A DNA stretch of 6,408 bases from Pseudomonadota bacterium (GTDB lineage: Bacteria; Pseudomonadota; Gammaproteobacteria; Burkholderiales; Burkholderiaceae_C): contig JAEZEB010000190.1 of NCBI GenBank assembly GCA_023438115.1, positions 1-6,408 on the forward strand, in the 5' to 3' direction. A program made the translations under genes and the position numbers. Shown piece by piece: positions 4,829-6,408 of this stretch. Every line of letters begins with the position of its first letter. Positions within the stretch are counted from its first letter, which is position 1. Under the pieces are notes generated by a model, which was not told the origin of the DNA, ran no database searches, and saw nothing but the letters and a program-made list of their open reading frames with translations.

Positions 4829-5958
4829 GCCTGTCCGACTTCTCCTTCCCCACCGCCATCCGCTTCGGGCCCGGCGCGCGCCGGGACGTGGCGCCGCATC
4901 TGCGCGAGCGCGGCCTGCGCCGGCCGTTGCTGGTGACCGACCGCGCACTGGCTGCGCTGCCCGTGCTGCAGGAGTTCCTCCCGCACTTGCAGGACCTGGA
5001 CGTCGCGGTATTCGCCGGCGTCTTCGGCAATCCCGCCGCGAGCCAGGTGATGGCGGGCGCCGAGGCATTCCGCACGCACGGGGCCGACTGCGTGATCGGC
5101 TTCGGCGGCGGCGCGGCGCTCGACGTCGCCAAGGTGGTCGGCCTCGCCGCCACGCACGAGGGCGACATCATCGAATACGCCTGGGACCATCCGCGCGTGC
5201 GCGCCATCACTGGTGAGTTGCCGTACTTCGTCGCGCTGCCCACCACGGCGGGCACGGGATCGGAGGTGGGCCGCTCCGCCGTGGTGAGCGAGGACGACAC
5301 GCACCTCAAGCGCGTGGTGTTCAGCCCGAAGATCCTGGCGCGCCAGGTGTTCGCCGATCCGGAACTCACGCTGGCGCTGCCGCCGCACGTCACGGCCGCG
5401 ACCGGCATGGACGCGCTGACGCACAACATCGAGAGCTATCTCTCGCCCGCCTACCACCCGCTGTGCGACGGCATCGCCCTGGAAGGCGCCCGTCTTGCCG
5501 CCCGTTCGCTGCAGCAGGCCGTGCAGGTGCCGGGCGACATCGCCGCGCGCAGCGACATGATGATGTCCTCCATGATGGGCGCCATCGCCTTCCAGAAGGA
5601 CCTCGGCGCCGTGCATTCGTGCGCGCACGCGCTCGGCGCCGTGTGCGACCTGCACCACGGCCTGGCCAACGCGCTCATGATCGAGGCCGTGCTCGCGTGG
5701 AACCACGAAAGCGCGCCGGGCAAGTTCGACGAACTCGCGCACGTGTGCGGCGTGGCCGGTGGAGGGCGGCAGTTCGTGCCCTGGCTCGGGGATCTCAAGC
5801 GAAGCATCGGCCTCACCGGCACGCTCTCCACGCACGGCGTGGCGCGCGAACACATTCCCAGGCTGGTGGAGGTGGCCGTGCAGGACATCTGCCACCGGAC
5901 CAATCCGCGGCCGTGCACCGCGCAGGACTTCGAGCGGCTGTTTGCCGCTGCCCTCTGA
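4825..5958 (+). CDS. Iron-containing alcohol dehydrogenase, 377 aa
   Basis: This is an NAD(P)-dependent group III (Fe-ADH) dehydrogenase interconverting an alcohol and its aldehyde. The N-terminal Rossmann-like domain has the dinucleotide motif GFGGGAALDVAK (92-103), with Ala where most relatives have Ser (GGGSxxD), and PTTAGTGSEV (139-148). The helical metal domain holds a full metal-binding set by alignment to FucO: Asp196 and His200 in GMDALTHNIESY (194-205), then His264 and His278 in HSCAHALGAVCDLHHG. His268 is the additional conserved histidine. The C-terminal DICHRTNPRP (354-363) is typical of this family. Length is normal. The ATG overlaps the acetyltransferase stop by 4 nt, with GGGG 6 nt upstream as ribosome binding site. 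In this operon the likely substrate is an aminoalcohol-type or gamma-glutamylated hydroxyalkylamide intermediate, but this is inferred from context. Other Fe-ADH activities (lactaldehyde, 1,3-propanediol, maleylacetate reductase-like) are not excluded. Confidence 0.94.
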   Translation: MSLSDFSFPTAIRFGPGARRDVAPHLRERGLRRPLLVTDRALAALPVLQEFLPHLQDLDVAVFAGVFGNPAASQVMAGAEAFRTHGADCVIGFGGGAALDVAKVVGLAATHEGDIIEYAWDHPRVRAITGELPYFVALPTTAGTGSEVGRSAVVSEDDTHLKRVVFSPKILARQVFADPELTLALPPHVTAATGMDALTHNIESYLSPAYHPLCDGIALEGARLAARSLQQAVQVPGDIAARSDMMMSSMMGAIAFQKDLGAVHSCAHALGAVCDLHHGLANALMIEAVLAWNHESAPGKFDELAHVCGVAGGGRQFVPWLGDLKRSIGLTGTLSTHGVAREHIPRLVEVAVQDICHRTNPRPCTAQDFERLFAAAL

Positions 5959-5961
5959 CCC

Positions 5962-6408
5962 ATGGACCGCCTGAAGATCGGCATCGCCGCCTCCTTTTTC
6001 CACCCCGACGGCGCGCGCAAGGCCGCGCCTTCCAAGACCCTGTTGTGGATCGAGCAGTCGGTGGCGCACTGGCTGATGGCCGAGGGCGCGCTGCCGGTGA
6101 TGATCCCTTCGCTGGCCGGGCCCACGTTCCGGGGCGACGTGACCGTGGACGACTACGTGCGCTGGCTGGACGGCATCGTCGTGCCCGGCGGTGTGGACGT
6201 CTGCCCCGGCAGCTACGGCGAGGAGCCGCTGCGTCCCGAGTGGCAGGGGGACCGCGTCCGCGATGAGTACGAGATGGCGCTGGTGCGCGCCTTCTCCGCG
6301 GCGGGCAAGCCGGTGTTCGGCATCTGCCGCGGCCACCAGCTGATCAACGTGGCCCACGGCGGCACCCTGTACCAGGACATCAGCATGCAGAAGCCCGGCG
6401 CGCGCGTG
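5962..6408 (+). CDS. PuuD-like gamma-glutamyl hydrolase (peptidase C26), N-terminal 149 aa
   Basis: The frame is open from the ATG to the right edge and has no stop in the window. It encodes the first part of a class I glutamine-amidotransferase-like hydrolase of the peptidase C26 / gamma-glutamyl-gamma-aminobutyrate hydrolase family. Visible are the opening strand KIGIAAS (5-11), the oxyanion-region VVPGGVDVCPGSYGEEPLRP (73-92), and the nucleophile elbow FGICRGHQLIN (119-129) with Cys122. This is followed by GGTLYQDI (133-140), the usual C26 continuation. The family is about 250 residues long, so roughly the last 100, including the catalytic His and Glu, are missing through the window edge rather than mutation. 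It follows the dehydrogenase by 3 bp with no Shine-Dalgarno sequence, so translation probably depends on reinitiation. Its expected job is to release glutamate from a gamma-glutamyl amide made by the upstream ligase, after oxidation of the amine part. Confidence 0.9.
   Translation, partial: MDRLKIGIAASFFHPDGARKAAPSKTLLWIEQSVAHWLMAEGALPVMIPSLAGPTFRGDVTVDDYVRWLDGIVVPGGVDVCPGSYGEEPLRPEWQGDRVRDEYEMALVRAFSAAGKPVFGICRGHQLINVAHGGTLYQDISMQKPGARV

Overview
The window is high-GC, densely packed bacterial DNA. Composition and gene style suggest a betaproteobacterium, probably Burkholderiales/Comamonadaceae. This is inferred from general family knowledge; no rRNA or other decisive taxonomic marker is present.

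Left edge (1-365): the first 17 bases are AT-rich and match, base for base, the terminal 17 of the 19-bp outside end (OE) of Tn5/IS50 (reverse complement CTGACTCTTATACACAA). The window therefore seems to start at a transposon-chromosome junction. Directly after it comes the 3' part of an Arg/Gln-rich gene of unknown function, whose apparent start codon lies in the transposon end.

Middle (387-2872): convergent with that fragment is an intact 684-aa EF-G-like translational GTPase on the minus strand. It has a GTG start, a clear ribosome binding site and a plausible sigma70 promoter with a 15-bp palindrome filling its spacer. It lacks the DTPGH histidine and the RGIT switch I motif of canonical EF-G. 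Divergent from it is a 74-codon hypothetical gene whose start lies in a 33-bp inverted-repeat region.

Right half (2958-6408): four tightly packed plus-strand genes, evidently one operon that runs off the window. They encode a glutamine-synthetase-family (PuuA/glutamylpolyamine-synthetase-like) ligase, a GNAT acetyltransferase, an iron-containing alcohol dehydrogenase, and the N-terminal 149 residues of a PuuD-like (peptidase C26) gamma-glutamyl hydrolase. Junctions are a 1-nt overlap (TGATG), a 4-nt overlap (ATGA) and a 3-nt gap. The set fits a gamma-glutamylation route for amine or amino-alcohol catabolism: attach glutamate to the amine, oxidise or interconvert the alcohol/aldehyde, then hydrolyse the gamma-glutamyl amide. 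The substrate cannot be read from the sequence. An aldehyde dehydrogenase would be the expected missing partner, possibly beyond the right edge.

No tRNA, rRNA, CRISPR array or phage gene was seen. No gene-free stretch exceeds 300 bases; the longest is the 206-bp divergent promoter region at 2442-2647.
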